A program made the translations under genes and the position numbers. A DNA stretch of 64,000 bases, taken from assembly GCA_963757815.1 (NCBI GenBank), contig CAVWSN010000001.1, positions 1 through 64,000 of the forward strand, given 5' to 3'. This stretch comes from JACVRW01 sp963757815 (GTDB lineage Bacteria; Actinomycetota; Thermoleophilia; Solirubrobacterales; Thermoleophilaceae). Below, piece by piece: positions 56,058 to 64,000 of the stretch (positions are counted from its first letter, which is position 1; every line of letters starts with the position of its first letter). Below the pieces are notes generated by a model that saw only the letters and a program-made list of their open reading frames with translations, did not search any database and had not been told where the DNA came from.

Positions 56058-56821
56058 CTCCGCCGGACCGTGATGGCCGGACCCCCGGAGGGCGGCTGGG
56101 AGTCGCTCAAGGTCGACGAGCTCCGTGACGAGCTCGAGGCCCGCGGGCTCCCCAAGAGCGGCACGAAGGCCGAGCTCGTCGAGCGTCTCGAGGACGACGA
56201 GGTCGCCCAGGAGGGCGCGGCGCCGGCCGAGGAGCTGAAGGCGGAGGAGGTCGTGGAGGCGCCGCGAGGCCGCCGAGGAGGCCGCTGAGGACGAGGCCGA
56301 GGAGGAGGCCGCCGAGGACGGAGGCCGCCGAAGCCGAGGCCGCCGAGGCGGAGGCCGCCGAAGAGGAGGCCGCCGAGGAGGAGGCCGCCGAGGACGAGGC
56401 TCCCGCCCGCCGTCGCGGCTCCGCCGAGACCGGCGCGCAGCCGCGCAAGGCCGCTCCGCGCCGCGAGGACGGCGCCGTGGTCGTGGCAGCGCGCGCCAAG
56501 TACGTGCGCAGCGCGCCGCGCAAGGCCCGGCTCGTCATGAACCACATCCGCGGCAAGCGCGTCGAGGACGCCCAGGCGATCCTTCGCTTCGCGCCGCGGG
56601 CCGTCTCCGGCGACATCCTGAAGCTGCTCAACTCGGCGGTCGCGAACGCCGAGTCCGCCTACGAGCTCGGCGCCGACGAGCTGCGGGTGCGGAGGGCGTT
56701 CGTGGACGAGGGCCCCACGATCAAGCGCTTTCGGCCACGCGCGCTCGGTCGCGCCACACGCATCAACAAGCGCACCAGCCACATGACCATCGAACTTACG
56801 ACCGAAGGAAACGGGAGGTAG
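56054..56821 (+). CDS. rplV: 50S ribosomal protein L22 with N-terminal SAP domain and Glu/Ala-rich linker (frameshifted)
   Basis: The ordinary L22 domain is read from about 56477: AKYVRSAPRKARLVMNHIRG, LLNSAVANAESAYELGADEL, and a C-terminal hairpin loop with RFRPRALGRATRINKRTSH. In front of it, after a start at ATG 56054 or GTG 56070, comes VDELRDELEARGLPKSGTKA and ELVERLE, a clear SAP (helix-extension-helix) nucleic-acid-binding motif. A run of EAAEEEAAEDEA-type repeats (56262-56420) links the two. The linker changes frame at least twice, near 56264 and 56320. Standard L22 is 110-130 residues. The joined product would be about 250. No stop separates the parts once the indels are allowed for. 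Confidence 0.85.
56262..56420 (+). repeat. GAGGCCGCCGAGGAGG-type low-complexity coding repeat
   Basis: Tandem GAGGCCGCCGAG variants code for the acidic linker of L22. The same repeat type codes for the L10 tail at 29757-30030, and both show phase changes. Confidence 0.75.
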
Positions 56822-56823
56822 CC

Positions 56824-57682
56824 ATGGGACAGAAGGTGCATCCCGAGTCCCTCCGGGTCGGCTACATCCACGATTGGAAGTCGACCTGGTTCAACGAGAG
56901 GGAGTTCTCGGACTACTTGATGGAGGACATCAAGATCCGGGAGCACATCGAGAACAAGCTCGCGCACGCGGGCCTCTCGACGATCACGATCAAGAAGAAC
57001 AAGAACGAGGTCGAGGTCAACATCCACACCGCCCGCCCGGGCATCGTGATCGGCAAGTCCGGTTCCGAGGTGGACGCCCTGCGCAGGGAGCTCCACAAGA
57101 TGACCGGCAAGGCCGTGAAGGTGAACATCCTCGAGATCAAGCGGCCCGAGCTCGACGCCAGGCTCGTGGCGCAGTCGATCGCCGAGCAGCTTCAGAACCG
57201 CGTGGCCTTCCGCCGCGCGATGAAGCGCGCGCTCACGAGCGCGATGCGGTCCGGTGCCAAGGGCGTGAAGATCCAGGTCTCCGGCCGGCTGGGCGGCGCC
57301 GAGATGGCGCGCACCGAGGGCTACTCCGACGGTCGCGTGCCGCTGCACACTCTGCGCGCGGACATCGACTACGGCTTCTACGAGGCCCGCACCACCTTCG
57401 GCCGCATCGGCGTGAAGGTGTGGATCAACAAGGGCGAGATCATGCCCAAGGGCTTCCAGCAGGACCTGACCGAGCTCGAGGCGCCCCAGTCGGTCGGCGC
57501 CGGCGGTGGCGGAGGTCGCGGGCCGGGCGGTCCCGGCGGGCGCGGCGGCGGTCGCGGGCCCGGTGGCGGGCGTGGACCCGGCGGCGGCCGGGGGCCGGGC
57601 GGGTCGAGGCGGCGGCGGCCGGGGGCCGGGCGGTCGAGGCGGTCGCGGGGGCGACAGTCCGCCGCAGACAGGCAGGCTCTGA
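56824..57682 (+). CDS. rpsC: 30S ribosomal protein S3 with Gly/Arg-rich tail (one frameshift in tail)
   Basis: GQKVHPESLRVGYIHDWKSTW, the KH-type RPGIVIGKSGSEVDALR, and the C-terminal domain (VQVSGRLGGAEMAR-like, TFGRIGVKVWINKGEIMPKG) are normal. From residue 225 the tail is GGxGRGPGG-rich, about 60 residues. As written the frame runs into rplP and gives an apparent 425-residue protein. One base change of phase in the GC tail gives GGDSPPQTGRL and TGA 57680-57682, overlapping the rplP ATG. That is the correct end. Confidence 0.93.
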
Positions 57683-58101
57683 TGCTGCAGCCCAAGCGAG
57701 TCAAGTGGCGCAAGGAGCATCGCGGCCGAAGGCGCGGCTATGCCAAGGGCGGCACGAACGTCGAGTTCGGCGAGTACGGCCTGAAGGCCCTCGAGCGCGG
57801 CTGGGTCACCAACCGCCAGATCGAGGCTGCCCGTGTCGCGATGACCCGCAAGATCAAGCGTGGCGGGAAGGTCTGGATCAACATCTTCCCGGACAAGCCC
57901 TACACGAAGAAGCCGGCCGAGACCCGCATGGGCTCGGGCAAGGGCACGCCCGAGGGCTGGGTCGCCGTGGTCAAGCCCGGGCGCGTGATGTTCGAGCTGT
58001 CGGGCGTGCCGGAGGACCTCGCGCGCGAGGCGATGCGCCTGGCGGGCCACAAGCTGCCCGTCAAGACCAAGTTCGTGCAGCGCGAAGGCGCGGGGCAGTA
58101 G
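57682..58101 (+). CDS. rplP: 50S ribosomal protein L16
   Basis: 139 residues from ATG 57682 inside the S3 stop (TGATG). MLQPKRVKWRKEHRGRRRG, GLKALERGWVTNRQIEAAR and MGSGKGTPEGWVAVVKPGR are typical. Length is normal when read as a separate gene. Confidence 0.96.
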   Translation: MLQPKRVKWRKEHRGRRRGYAKGGTNVEFGEYGLKALERGWVTNRQIEAARVAMTRKIKRGGKVWINIFPDKPYTKKPAETRMGSGKGTPEGWVAVVKPGRVMFELSGVPEDLAREAMRLAGHKLPVKTKFVQREGAGQ

Positions 58102-58326
58102 ATGAAAGCGGTCGAAGTGCATAACCTCGAGGACCCGCAGCTCGTGGAGCTCGCGGACAACGCGCGCAAGGAGTTGTTCAACCTGCGCTTCCAGCACGCG
58201 ACGGGCCAGCTCGAGAACACGGCGCGGCTGAAGCAGGCCAAGCAGGACCTGGCCCGCGCGCTGACCGTCGCGCAGCAGCGCGGCCTCGACGTCGACACAG
58301 AGATCCGCAAGCAGAAGAGCCAATGA
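58102..58326 (+). CDS. rpmC: 50S ribosomal protein L29
   Basis: 74 residues. ELADNARKELFNLRFQHATGQLENT is the helical hairpin of L29. It starts right after the rplP stop and overlaps rpsQ by four bases. Confidence 0.95.
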   Translation: MKAVEVHNLEDPQLVELADNARKELFNLRFQHATGQLENTARLKQAKQDLARALTVAQQRGLDVDTEIRKQKSQ

Positions 58327-58904
58327 CCGAGACCGAAGAGAACGTGAACGAGGAGCAGGCGCCGGAGACGGCGGCCGAGGAGGCCGCTCCGGCCGAGGCT
58401 GCCCCGGCCTCGGCGGAGGAGTCCGCCGAGGAGGAGCTCTCCCCCAAGGAGGCTCGCAAGCGCACGCGCTCGACCCAGGCGGGCGAGGCTCGTCCCCAGC
58501 AATCGATCGAGGAGCGCTCGCAGGAGCGCGCGGAGCGGCGTGCCCGCAAGGCGCAGCACCGGCGGGACTACAGGCAGAAGCAGCGCGAACGCCGCGCGGC
58601 CCAGCCGCGCGCCGAGGCGCCCCGTCCGAGGCGCCGGCGGCTGCAGGAGAAGCCCGAGGGCACCCTGAAGGTCCGCCAGGGCATCGTCGTCTCCGACAAG
58701 GCGGACAAGACGATCACGGTCCGCATCGACGTCGCGCACCGGCACCGGATGTACAAGAAGATCGTGCGCACGTCCTCGACGCTGCACGCGCACGACGAGG
58801 CCAACGACGCCCACGTGGGGGACATCGTTCGCTTGATCGAGAGCCGGCCGATCAGCCGCACCAAGCGCTGGCGGCTCGTAGAGGTCGTGGAGCGCGCCCG
58901 GTGA
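58323..58904 (+). CDS. rpsQ: 30S ribosomal protein S17 with long charged N-terminal extension
   Basis: The S17 OB-fold is the last 80 residues: RQGIVVSDKADKTITVRIDV, HRMYKKIVRTSSTLHAHDEA and GDIVRLIESRPISRTKRWRLVEVVE in parts. The first 110 residues are extra: an acidic Glu/Ala part (EEQAPETAAEEAAPAEAAPA), then a basic part rich in Arg (ERAERRARKAQHRRDYRQKQ). Typical S17 is 80-110 residues. The frame is open throughout and overlaps rpmC, so the extension is probably translated. Confidence 0.92.
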   Translation: MTETEENVNEEQAPETAAEEAAPAEAAPASAEESAEEELSPKEARKRTRSTQAGEARPQQSIEERSQERAERRARKAQHRRDYRQKQRERRAAQPRAEAPRPRRRRLQEKPEGTLKVRQGIVVSDKADKTITVRIDVAHRHRMYKKIVRTSSTLHAHDEANDAHVGDIVRLIESRPISRTKRWRLVEVVERAR

Positions 58905-59269
58905 TCCAGCAGGAGTCCAGGCTCAAGGTCGCCGACAACACCGGCGCGCGCGAGCTGCTCTGTATCCGCGTGCGCGGTGGCTCGCACCGGCGCTACGCCG
59001 GCGTCGGCGACATCATCGTCGGCACCGTCAAGCAGGCGATCCCGCACGGCTCGGTCAAGAAGGGCGAGGTCGTGACCGCCGTCGTGGTGCGCACCAAGAA
59101 GGAGTTCGGCCGCGACGACGGCACCTACATCTCCTTCGACGAGAACGCCGCGGTGCTGATCGACGCCGCCAACAACCCGCGCGGCACGCGCATCTTCGGC
59201 CCGGTGGCGCGCGAGCTCCGGGACCGCAACTTCATGAAGATCGTCTCGCTCGCGCCGGAGGTGCTCTAG
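58901..59269 (+). CDS. rplN: 50S ribosomal protein L14
   Basis: 122 residues from GTG 58901, overlapping rpsQ by four bases. IQQESRLKVADNTGARELLC and NPRGTRIFGPVARELR are conserved L14 blocks. Confidence 0.97.
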   Translation: MIQQESRLKVADNTGARELLCIRVRGGSHRRYAGVGDIIVGTVKQAIPHGSVKKGEVVTAVVVRTKKEFGRDDGTYISFDENAAVLIDAANNPRGTRIFGPVARELRDRNFMKIVSLAPEVL

Positions 59270-59271
59270 CC

Positions 59272-59604
59272 ATGGCGCTGAAGATCCGCCGCGACGACAC
59301 CGTCCGCGTCATCAAGGGCAAGGACCGGGGCAAGACCGGCCGCGTGCTGCGCGTGGACCCGAAGGCCCGCAAGGTCTACGTCGAGGGCGCGAACATCGTC
59401 AAGCGCCACATACGCCCGCGCACGGTGCGCGACACCCAGCGCGCCCAGGAGATCGGCGGCATCGTCGAGAAGGAGGGCCCGATCCACGTGTCAAACGTGA
59501 TGCTGATCGATCCCGACTCGGGCGAGCCCAGCCGCGTCTCCGTCAAGCGCGAGGGCGGCCGGCGAGTGCGCGTGGCCAAGAAGTCGGGCAAGGAGATCGA
59601 CTGA
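59272..59604 (+). CDS. rplX: 50S ribosomal protein L24
   Basis: 110 residues with the KOW segment DTVRVIKGKDRGKTGRVLRV and VEGANIVKRHIRP. Shares one base with the rplE start. Confidence 0.96.
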   Translation: MALKIRRDDTVRVIKGKDRGKTGRVLRVDPKARKVYVEGANIVKRHIRPRTVRDTQRAQEIGGIVEKEGPIHVSNVMLIDPDSGEPSRVSVKREGGRRVRVAKKSGKEID

Positions 59605-60385
59605 TGGACGCCACGGCACAGGCGAACATCCCGCCGCGCCTCAAGGAGCGCTACGAGAGCGAGATCCGTCAGAGGCTGCAGGAGCGCTTCGGCTACGACT
59701 CGGCCATGGAGGTTCCGCGGGTCGAGAAGATCACGCTCAACATGGGCGTGGGCGAGGCCAAGCAGGACTCGAACATGCTCGAGGCGGCTCAGGAGCAGCT
59801 CGCGACGCTCGCGGGCCAGGCGCCGAGCGTCCGCCGCGCCCGCAAGTCGATCGCGGCCTTCAAGCTGCGTGACGGCATGCCGGTCGGCCTCAGCGTGACG
59901 CTGCGCCACGCCCGCATGTACGAGTTCCTCGATCGCCTGACCGCGATCGCGATCCCGCGAATCCGCGACTTCCGCGGGCTGAACGCGCGCTCGTTCGACG
60001 GCCGCGGCAACTACTCGATGGGCGTCCGCGAGCAGATCATCTTCCCGGAGATCGACTACGACGCGATCGACCAGGTGCGCGGACTCGACGTGACGATCAC
60101 GACGAGCGCGAAGACAGACGAGGAGGCCTACATCCTGCTGCGCGAGCTCGGCATGCCGTTCGCGCCCGAGGGTGCCCCCGGCACGCACACGGACGAGCTG
60201 GAAGAGGCCGCCGAGGAGGAGCACAAGGAGGAGCTGCGCCTGAAGGCCGAGGCAGAGGCCGCGGCGTACGAAGAGCTCAAGGAGGAGAACCCGGAGGCCT
60301 ACGAGCGGCCCGCGCCGTCCGAGGAGGAAGGCGAGGAGGGCGAGGGCGCAGGGCCGAGGCCGCCGAGGAAGAAGGACAGGAGTAG
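59604..60385 (+). CDS. rplE: 50S ribosomal protein L5 with acidic C-terminal tail (one frameshift in tail)
   Basis: Residues 1-190 are normal L5: VPRVEKITLNMGVGEAKQDS, IAAFKLRDGMPVGLSVTLR and FPEIDYDAIDQVRGLDVTI. A tail of about 70 residues follows with EEAAEEEHKEELRLKAEAEA and EEEGEEGEG. Near 60345 the phase changes; the corrected end is AEAAEEEGQE and TAG at 60383-60385, immediately before the rpsN ATG. Uncorrected, the frame runs on into rpsN. Confidence 0.93.
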
Positions 60386-60571
60386 ATGGCCAAGACGTCA
60401 CAGAGGGTTCGCCAGCAGCGCGGATCCAAGTACAAGACCCGCAACTACAACCGCTGCAAGCGGTGTGGCCGCCCACGCGCCTATCTGCGCAAGTTCGGGC
60501 TCTGCCGCATCTGCGTGCGCCAGATAGCCCGCGAGGGCATGATCCCCGGCCTCACGAAGTCGAGCTGGTAG
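60386..60571 (+). CDS. rpsN: 30S ribosomal protein S14, type Z (zinc)
   Basis: 61 residues with two CxxC pairs (NRCKRCGRPRAYLRKFGLCR and ICVR) that bind zinc, and the end GMIPGLTKSSW. The short, zinc-binding form is usual for actinobacteria within the spc operon. Confidence 0.97.
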   Translation: MAKTSQRVRQQRGSKYKTRNYNRCKRCGRPRAYLRKFGLCRICVRQIAREGMIPGLTKSSW

Positions 60572-60575
60572 CCCC

Positions 60576-60974
60576 ATGTCGATGACCGACCCCATCGCGG
60601 ATTTCCTGACTCGCGTTCGCAACGGCCTGCACGCCGACCGCGACGAGGTCGAGATGCCCGCCTCCACCTTCAAGGCGGAGATCGCGCGCATCCTGCGGGA
60701 GCAGGGCTACATCGAGGACTTCGCGGTCGAGCCGGCGCGCGTCGGCCGCGTCCTGCGTGTGCGTCTCAAGTACACCGAGGACCGCAAGCCCGTGATTCAG
60801 GGCCTCGAGCGCGTCTCCAAGCCCGGCCGGCGGACGTACGTGCAGTCCGGGACGATCCCGAAGGTGCAGGGCGGGATGGGCACGACGATCGTCTCCACCT
60901 CGACCGGCGTGATGACCGGTCACGAGGCCCGCCGCGCGGGCGTCGGCGGCGAGCTCGTGGCGAGGGTGTGGTGA
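60576..60974 (+). CDS. rpsH: 30S ribosomal protein S8
   Basis: 132 residues. MTDPIADFLTRVRNGLHA, ILREQGYIEDFAVE and the end STSTGVMTGHEARRAGVGGE match S8. In E. coli S8 represses the spc operon; the target site was not found here. Confidence 0.97.
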   Translation: MSMTDPIADFLTRVRNGLHADRDEVEMPASTFKAEIARILREQGYIEDFAVEPARVGRVLRVRLKYTEDRKPVIQGLERVSKPGRRTYVQSGTIPKVQGGMGTTIVSTSTGVMTGHEARRAGVGGELVARVW

Positions 60975-60981
60975 CAGCCGC

Positions 60982-61515
60982 GTGAGCCGAATCGGAAAGC
61001 AGCCGATCCCGGTGCCGAGCGGCGTCGAGGTCACGATCGAGCCCGCGCTCGTCAAGGTCAAGGGCCCCAAGGGCGAGCTCTCCGAGCGCGTCGACCGCAA
61101 CATGCAGGTCAAGCAGGAGAACGGCGAGATCCTCGTCGCGCGGCCGACCGATCGCGGCGAGCACCGCGCCCTGCACGGCCTGACCCGCAGCCTGATCGCG
61201 AACATGGTCGAGGGCGTGACGAACGGCTTCGAGAAGCGCCTCGAGATCCAGGGCGTGGGCTATCGCGCCCAGCTCCAGGGCAAGAAGCTCGTGCTCGCGC
61301 TCGGCTACTCGCACCCGATCGAGATGGACGCTCCCGACGGCATCGAGTTCGAGGTGCCGCAGCCCACGCGCGTGATCGTGCGCGGGATCTCCAAGCAGGC
61401 GGTGGGCGAGGTGGCGGCCAACATCCGCAAGCAGCGCCCGCCCGAGCCCTACAAGGGCAAGGGCATCCGCTACGAGGGCGAGTACGTGATGAGGAAGGTC
61501 GGGAAGCGCGCATGA
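60982..61515 (+). CDS. rplF: 50S ribosomal protein L6
   Basis: 177 residues from GTG 60982. SRIGKQPIPVPSGVEVTIE at the start and the conserved PEPYKGKGIRYEGEYV near the end. Four-base overlap with rplR. Confidence 0.97.
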   Translation: MSRIGKQPIPVPSGVEVTIEPALVKVKGPKGELSERVDRNMQVKQENGEILVARPTDRGEHRALHGLTRSLIANMVEGVTNGFEKRLEIQGVGYRAQLQGKKLVLALGYSHPIEMDAPDGIEFEVPQPTRVIVRGISKQAVGEVAANIRKQRPPEPYKGKGIRYEGEYVMRKVGKRA

Positions 61516-61865
61516 CGGTCAAGGCGAAGCCCCAGGCGCGGCTGCGCCGGCGCCGGCGCGTGCGCGCCAAGGTGCGCGGGACCGCCGAGCGTCCGCGCCT
61601 GTCCGTGTTCCGCTCGAACAAGGGTGTGCAGGCGCAGGTCATCGACGACGTGGCCGGCCACACGCTGGCCGCGGTCAGCTGGACCGAGGCGGAGCTCAAG
61701 TCGCTCGGCACGATGGACCAGGCCAAGAAGGCGGGCGAGCTGCTCGCCGATCGCGCGAAGGCGGCCGGCATCGAGACCGTCGTGTTCGACCGCGGCGGAT
61801 ACCGCTACCACGGACGCGTCAAGGCGCTCGCCGACGGTGCGCGAGAGAAGGGCCTCCGATTCTGA
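61512..61865 (+). CDS. rplR: 50S ribosomal protein L18
   Basis: 117 residues. RGTAERPRLSVFRSNKGVQAQ and VFDRGGYRYHGRVKALADGAR are typical of L18, which binds 5S rRNA. The 69-nt gap after it contains a small hairpin (CCGGGC-CGA-GCCCGG) and GGTGAG before rpsE. Confidence 0.97.
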   Translation: MTVKAKPQARLRRRRRVRAKVRGTAERPRLSVFRSNKGVQAQVIDDVAGHTLAAVSWTEAELKSLGTMDQAKKAGELLADRAKAAGIETVVFDRGGYRYHGRVKALADGAREKGLRF

Positions 61866-61934
61866 TGGGTATCGCTCCGGTCCGGGCCGAGCCCGGCCCC
61901 TCGCGCACTACGATCGCTACGGTGAGTGGTTCTC

Positions 61935-62541
61935 ATGGCGAGTAGGGACAGAGCACGCGGCGGCCGCGACGGCGGGTCGGACCTCCAGGAGCGCGTCGTC
62001 GAGATCAACCGCGTTGCAAAGGTCGTGAAGGGCGGCCGGCGCTTCTCGTTCACCGCGCTGGTGGTGGTGGGTGACGAGAAGTCGCAGGTCGGCGTCGGCT
62101 ACGGCAAGGCCAACGAGGTCCCCGTCGCGATCCAGAAGGGCGTCGAGCGCGCCCGCAAGAGCCTCTTCAAGGTGCCGATGCACGGTTCGACGATCACGCA
62201 CCAGGTCATCGGCGTGCATTCCGCATCGCGCGTGCTTCTCAAGCCCGCCTCACCCGGTACCGGCGTGATCGCCGGCGGCGGCGTGCGCGCCGTGCTCGAG
62301 CTCGCCGGCATCCACGACGTGCTCTCGAAGTCGCTCGGCAGCCAGAACCCGATCAACCTGGTCAAGGCCACGGTCGCGGCGCTCGAGGGCCTGCGCAGGC
62401 CCGAGGATGTCGCCAAGCTGCGCGGCCTGACCGTGCGCGAGGTGCTCGGGCTCGAGAGCGCCGAGGCGCCCGGCGAGTCAGCCGAGGCGCCGGCCGCAGA
62501 GGCGGCGGGTCAGCCTGTCGGCGGAGGAGGCGTCGGCGTGA
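61935..62541 (+). CDS. rpsE: 30S ribosomal protein S5 (frameshift in C-terminal tail)
   Basis: LQERVVEINRVAKVVKGGRRFSF, VGVGYGKANEVPVAIQKGVE and HDVLSKSLGSQNPINLVKAT are normal S5. The tail after residue 175 is Glu/Ala-rich (ESAEAPGESAEAPAAEAAG). As written it reads on into rpmD as one 259-residue chain. A one-base phase change gives LSAEEASA and TGA 62539-62541, which overlaps the rpmD GTG. That is taken as the true end. Confidence 0.93.
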
Positions 62542-62714
62542 GCCTCGTGATCACCCAGGTCAAGTCGGCCAACGGCTCGAGCCGCAAGCAGCGCGAGTCG
62601 CTGAAGGCGCTCGGGCTCGGCAAGATCGGGCGCTCGAGCGAGCGCCAGGACCATCCGACGGTGCGCGGCCTGATCCACTCCGTCGACCACCTCGTCGAGG
62701 TGCGTGATGGCTGA
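62538..62714 (+). CDS. rpmD: 50S ribosomal protein L30
   Basis: 58 residues from GTG 62538. SLVITQVKSANGSSRKQRES and HPTVRGLIHSVDHLVEV are the full short bacterial L30. It overlaps rpsE by four bases and rplO by eight. Confidence 0.94.
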   Translation: MSLVITQVKSANGSSRKQRESLKALGLGKIGRSSERQDHPTVRGLIHSVDHLVEVRDG

Positions 62715-63201
62715 GTCGGACGAGCGCGTCGGCCTCCACTCGCTTAAGCCGGCCCCCGGTTCGCGGAAGGCGCGCAAGCGTGTCGGTCGCGGCGAGGGCT
62801 CCGGAACCGGCAAGACCTCCGGCCGCGGTCATAAGGGCGCCGGCGCGCGTTCGGGCAGCAAGCGCCGCGTCCGCTTCGAGGGCGGCCAGACGCCGATCCA
62901 CATGCGGATGCGCAAGCTGCGCGGCCCGCACATGAAGAAGTCCATGCCGTTTGAGAAGTTCCGCACCCGGACGCAGCCGGTCAACCTGTCCGATCTCGAG
63001 GAGCGCTTCGACGCCGGCGCCGAGGTCACCCCGGACGGGCTCAGGGAGAACGGCCTCGCAACCCGTCGCGAGGTGCCGGTCAAGATCCTCGGCCGCGGCG
63101 AGCTCTCCAAGGCGCTCACCGTGCACGCGCACGGCTTCTCGAAGACCGCGCGCGAGAAGATCGAAGCCGCGGGCGGCACCTGCCAGCTGATCGAGGGCTA
63201 G
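62707..63201 (+). CDS. rplO: 50S ribosomal protein L15
   Basis: 164 residues from ATG 62707. LHSLKPAPGSRKARKRVGRG, GRGHKGAGARSGSKRRVRFE and FEGGQTPIHMRMRKLRG are the L15 N-terminal extension into the 23S core. Last ribosomal gene before secY here. Confidence 0.97.
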   Translation: MAESDERVGLHSLKPAPGSRKARKRVGRGEGSGTGKTSGRGHKGAGARSGSKRRVRFEGGQTPIHMRMRKLRGPHMKKSMPFEKFRTRTQPVNLSDLEERFDAGAEVTPDGLRENGLATRREVPVKILGRGELSKALTVHAHGFSKTAREKIEAAGGTCQLIEG

Positions 63202-63211
63202 GGCCGAGGCC

Positions 63212-64000
63212 GTGCTGCGCACGTTCCTGAACGCCTTCCGGGTAGCCGACATCCGGAAGAAGCTCGCCTTCACCGCCGCGATGCTCGCGCTCTACCGCCT
63301 GGGCGCGTACATCCCCGCGCCGGGCATCAACATCGACGTCGTCGAGGACCTCGCCTCGAACTTCGAGGGCCAGTCCAACGTCCTCGGCTTCCTCAACCTC
63401 TTCTCGGGCGGCTCGCTCCAGCGCTTCGCGATCTTCGCGCTCGGGATCATGCCCTACATCACCGCCTCGATCATGCTGCAGCTGCTGACGGTCGTGCTGC
63501 CGTCGCTCGACAAGCTGCGCAAGGAGGGCGAGGTCGGGCAGCAGAAGATCACGCAGTACACCCGCTACCTGACCGTCGGCCTCGCGTTCGGGCAGTCGAT
63601 CGGCTACGTCTTCCTCTTCCGCACCTTCGCCGGCAGCGAGGGGACGGAGGTGGTCGACAACTTCACCTTCGGCCGCGTCTTCGTGATCGTGATGACGCTC
63701 ACCGCCGGCTGCGTGCTGCTCATGTGGCTCGGTGAGCTGATCACCCAGCGCGGAATCGGCAACGGGATCTCGCTGATGATCTTCGCCTCGATCGCCTCGG
63801 GCCTGCCGAACGGCATCCAGGCCTGGTGGACGAACCCCGACCAGATCTTCGTCGTGATGATGCCCTTCCTGGCGCTCGCGATCATCGCCGGCATCGTCTT
63901 CATGCAGGAGGGCCAGCGACGCATCCCGATCCAGTACGCGAAACGGGTGGTCGGCCGCCGGATGGCCGGCGGCGGCTCGACCTACCTGCCGCTGCGCGTG
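63212..64000 (+). CDS. secY: Preprotein translocase subunit SecY (3' end cut by window edge)
   Basis: From GTG 63212, ten bases after rplO, 263 codons are open to the edge. FLNAFRVADIRKKLAFTAAM, YRLGAYIPAPGINI, the plug region FLNLFSGGSLQRFAIFALGI, and MLQLLTVVLPSLDKLRKEGE are conserved. Membrane helices 1-6 are present. SecY forms the channel with SecE (encoded at 26760). Confidence 0.97.
   Translation, partial: MLRTFLNAFRVADIRKKLAFTAAMLALYRLGAYIPAPGINIDVVEDLASNFEGQSNVLGFLNLFSGGSLQRFAIFALGIMPYITASIMLQLLTVVLPSLDKLRKEGEVGQQKITQYTRYLTVGLAFGQSIGYVFLFRTFAGSEGTEVVDNFTFGRVFVIVMTLTAGCVLLMWLGELITQRGIGNGISLMIFASIASGLPNGIQAWWTNPDQIFVVMMPFLALAIIAGIVFMQEGQRRIPIQYAKRVVGRRMAGGGSTYLPLRV

Noticed and set aside
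56824..58101. A 425-residue S3-L16 fusion protein
   Set aside because: A one-base phase change in the Gly-rich tail gives a stop overlapping the L16 start, and both proteins then have normal ends.
61926..62714. A 262-residue S5-L30 fusion protein
   Set aside because: A phase change in the Glu/Ala tail gives a stop overlapping the L30 GTG, the usual spacing in this operon.

Overview
The window is GC-rich chromosomal DNA from an actinobacterium. Several traits suggest the class Thermoleophilia (Solirubrobacterales or Gaiellales type): a complete actinobacterial-style rif/str/S10/spc ribosomal super-cluster, zinc-type S14 and L33, a region-1.1-containing primary sigma factor, a BTAD-type regulator, an MptA/FolE2-type cyclohydrolase, and a surface protein with a stepwise 'ND VRGKD VRQ' pattern. 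The class call is inference from protein style. The actinobacterial call is firm.

Left part (1-20.4 kb) is accessory or housekeeping DNA. It holds a membrane protein with TRYDGGPEEGSR repeats divergent from a BTAD/ATPase regulator that carries an unexpected membrane segment and exported tail. Next come a DUF2283 toxin-antitoxin-like pair, an NAD-epimerase, a GHKL ATPase and a relic of a HAD phosphatase. These are followed by a pentapeptide-like exported protein, VOC and HAD-IIA genes, and a two-component system with a secreted-protein gene. The section ends with a split LigD-type end-joining pair (3'-phosphoesterase plus ligase), membrane proteins, a pgsA relic, mptA, the primary sigma factor and a GNAT enzyme.

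Middle part (20.4-26.5 kb) has tRNA-Tyr and tRNA-Thr, a methyltransferase, a secreted debranching-type glycosidase, a 2OG-Fe(II) oxygenase and a type II NADH dehydrogenase.

Right part (26.6-64 kb) is the transcription/translation super-cluster: rpmG-secE-nusG-rplKA, an L10 leader, rplJL, rpoBC, rpsLG, fusA, tuf, the S10 operon, the spc operon and the start of secY. Cargo has been inserted at three joints. A VOC protein, a gamma-glutamyltransferase and a DUF457-like protein lie between rplL and rpoB. A HAD protein, a transporter, a hydrolase, a copper-protein operon (cupredoxin, two-domain multicopper oxidase, cupredoxin) and a cupin lie between rpoC and rpsL. A glycosidase-like protein and a membrane protein on the minus strand lie between rpsG and fusA.

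Two features of the whole window stand out. First, many genes, including the essential rpoB, rpoC, rplE, rpsC and rpsE, are broken by single-base shifts, most likely sequencing or assembly indels. Several apparent fusions (S3-L16, S5-L30) are artefacts of this. Second, several translation and transcription proteins (L10, L22, L5, S17, S5, SecE, RpoB) carry long Glu/Ala-rich or charged extensions. L22 in addition has an N-terminal SAP domain.
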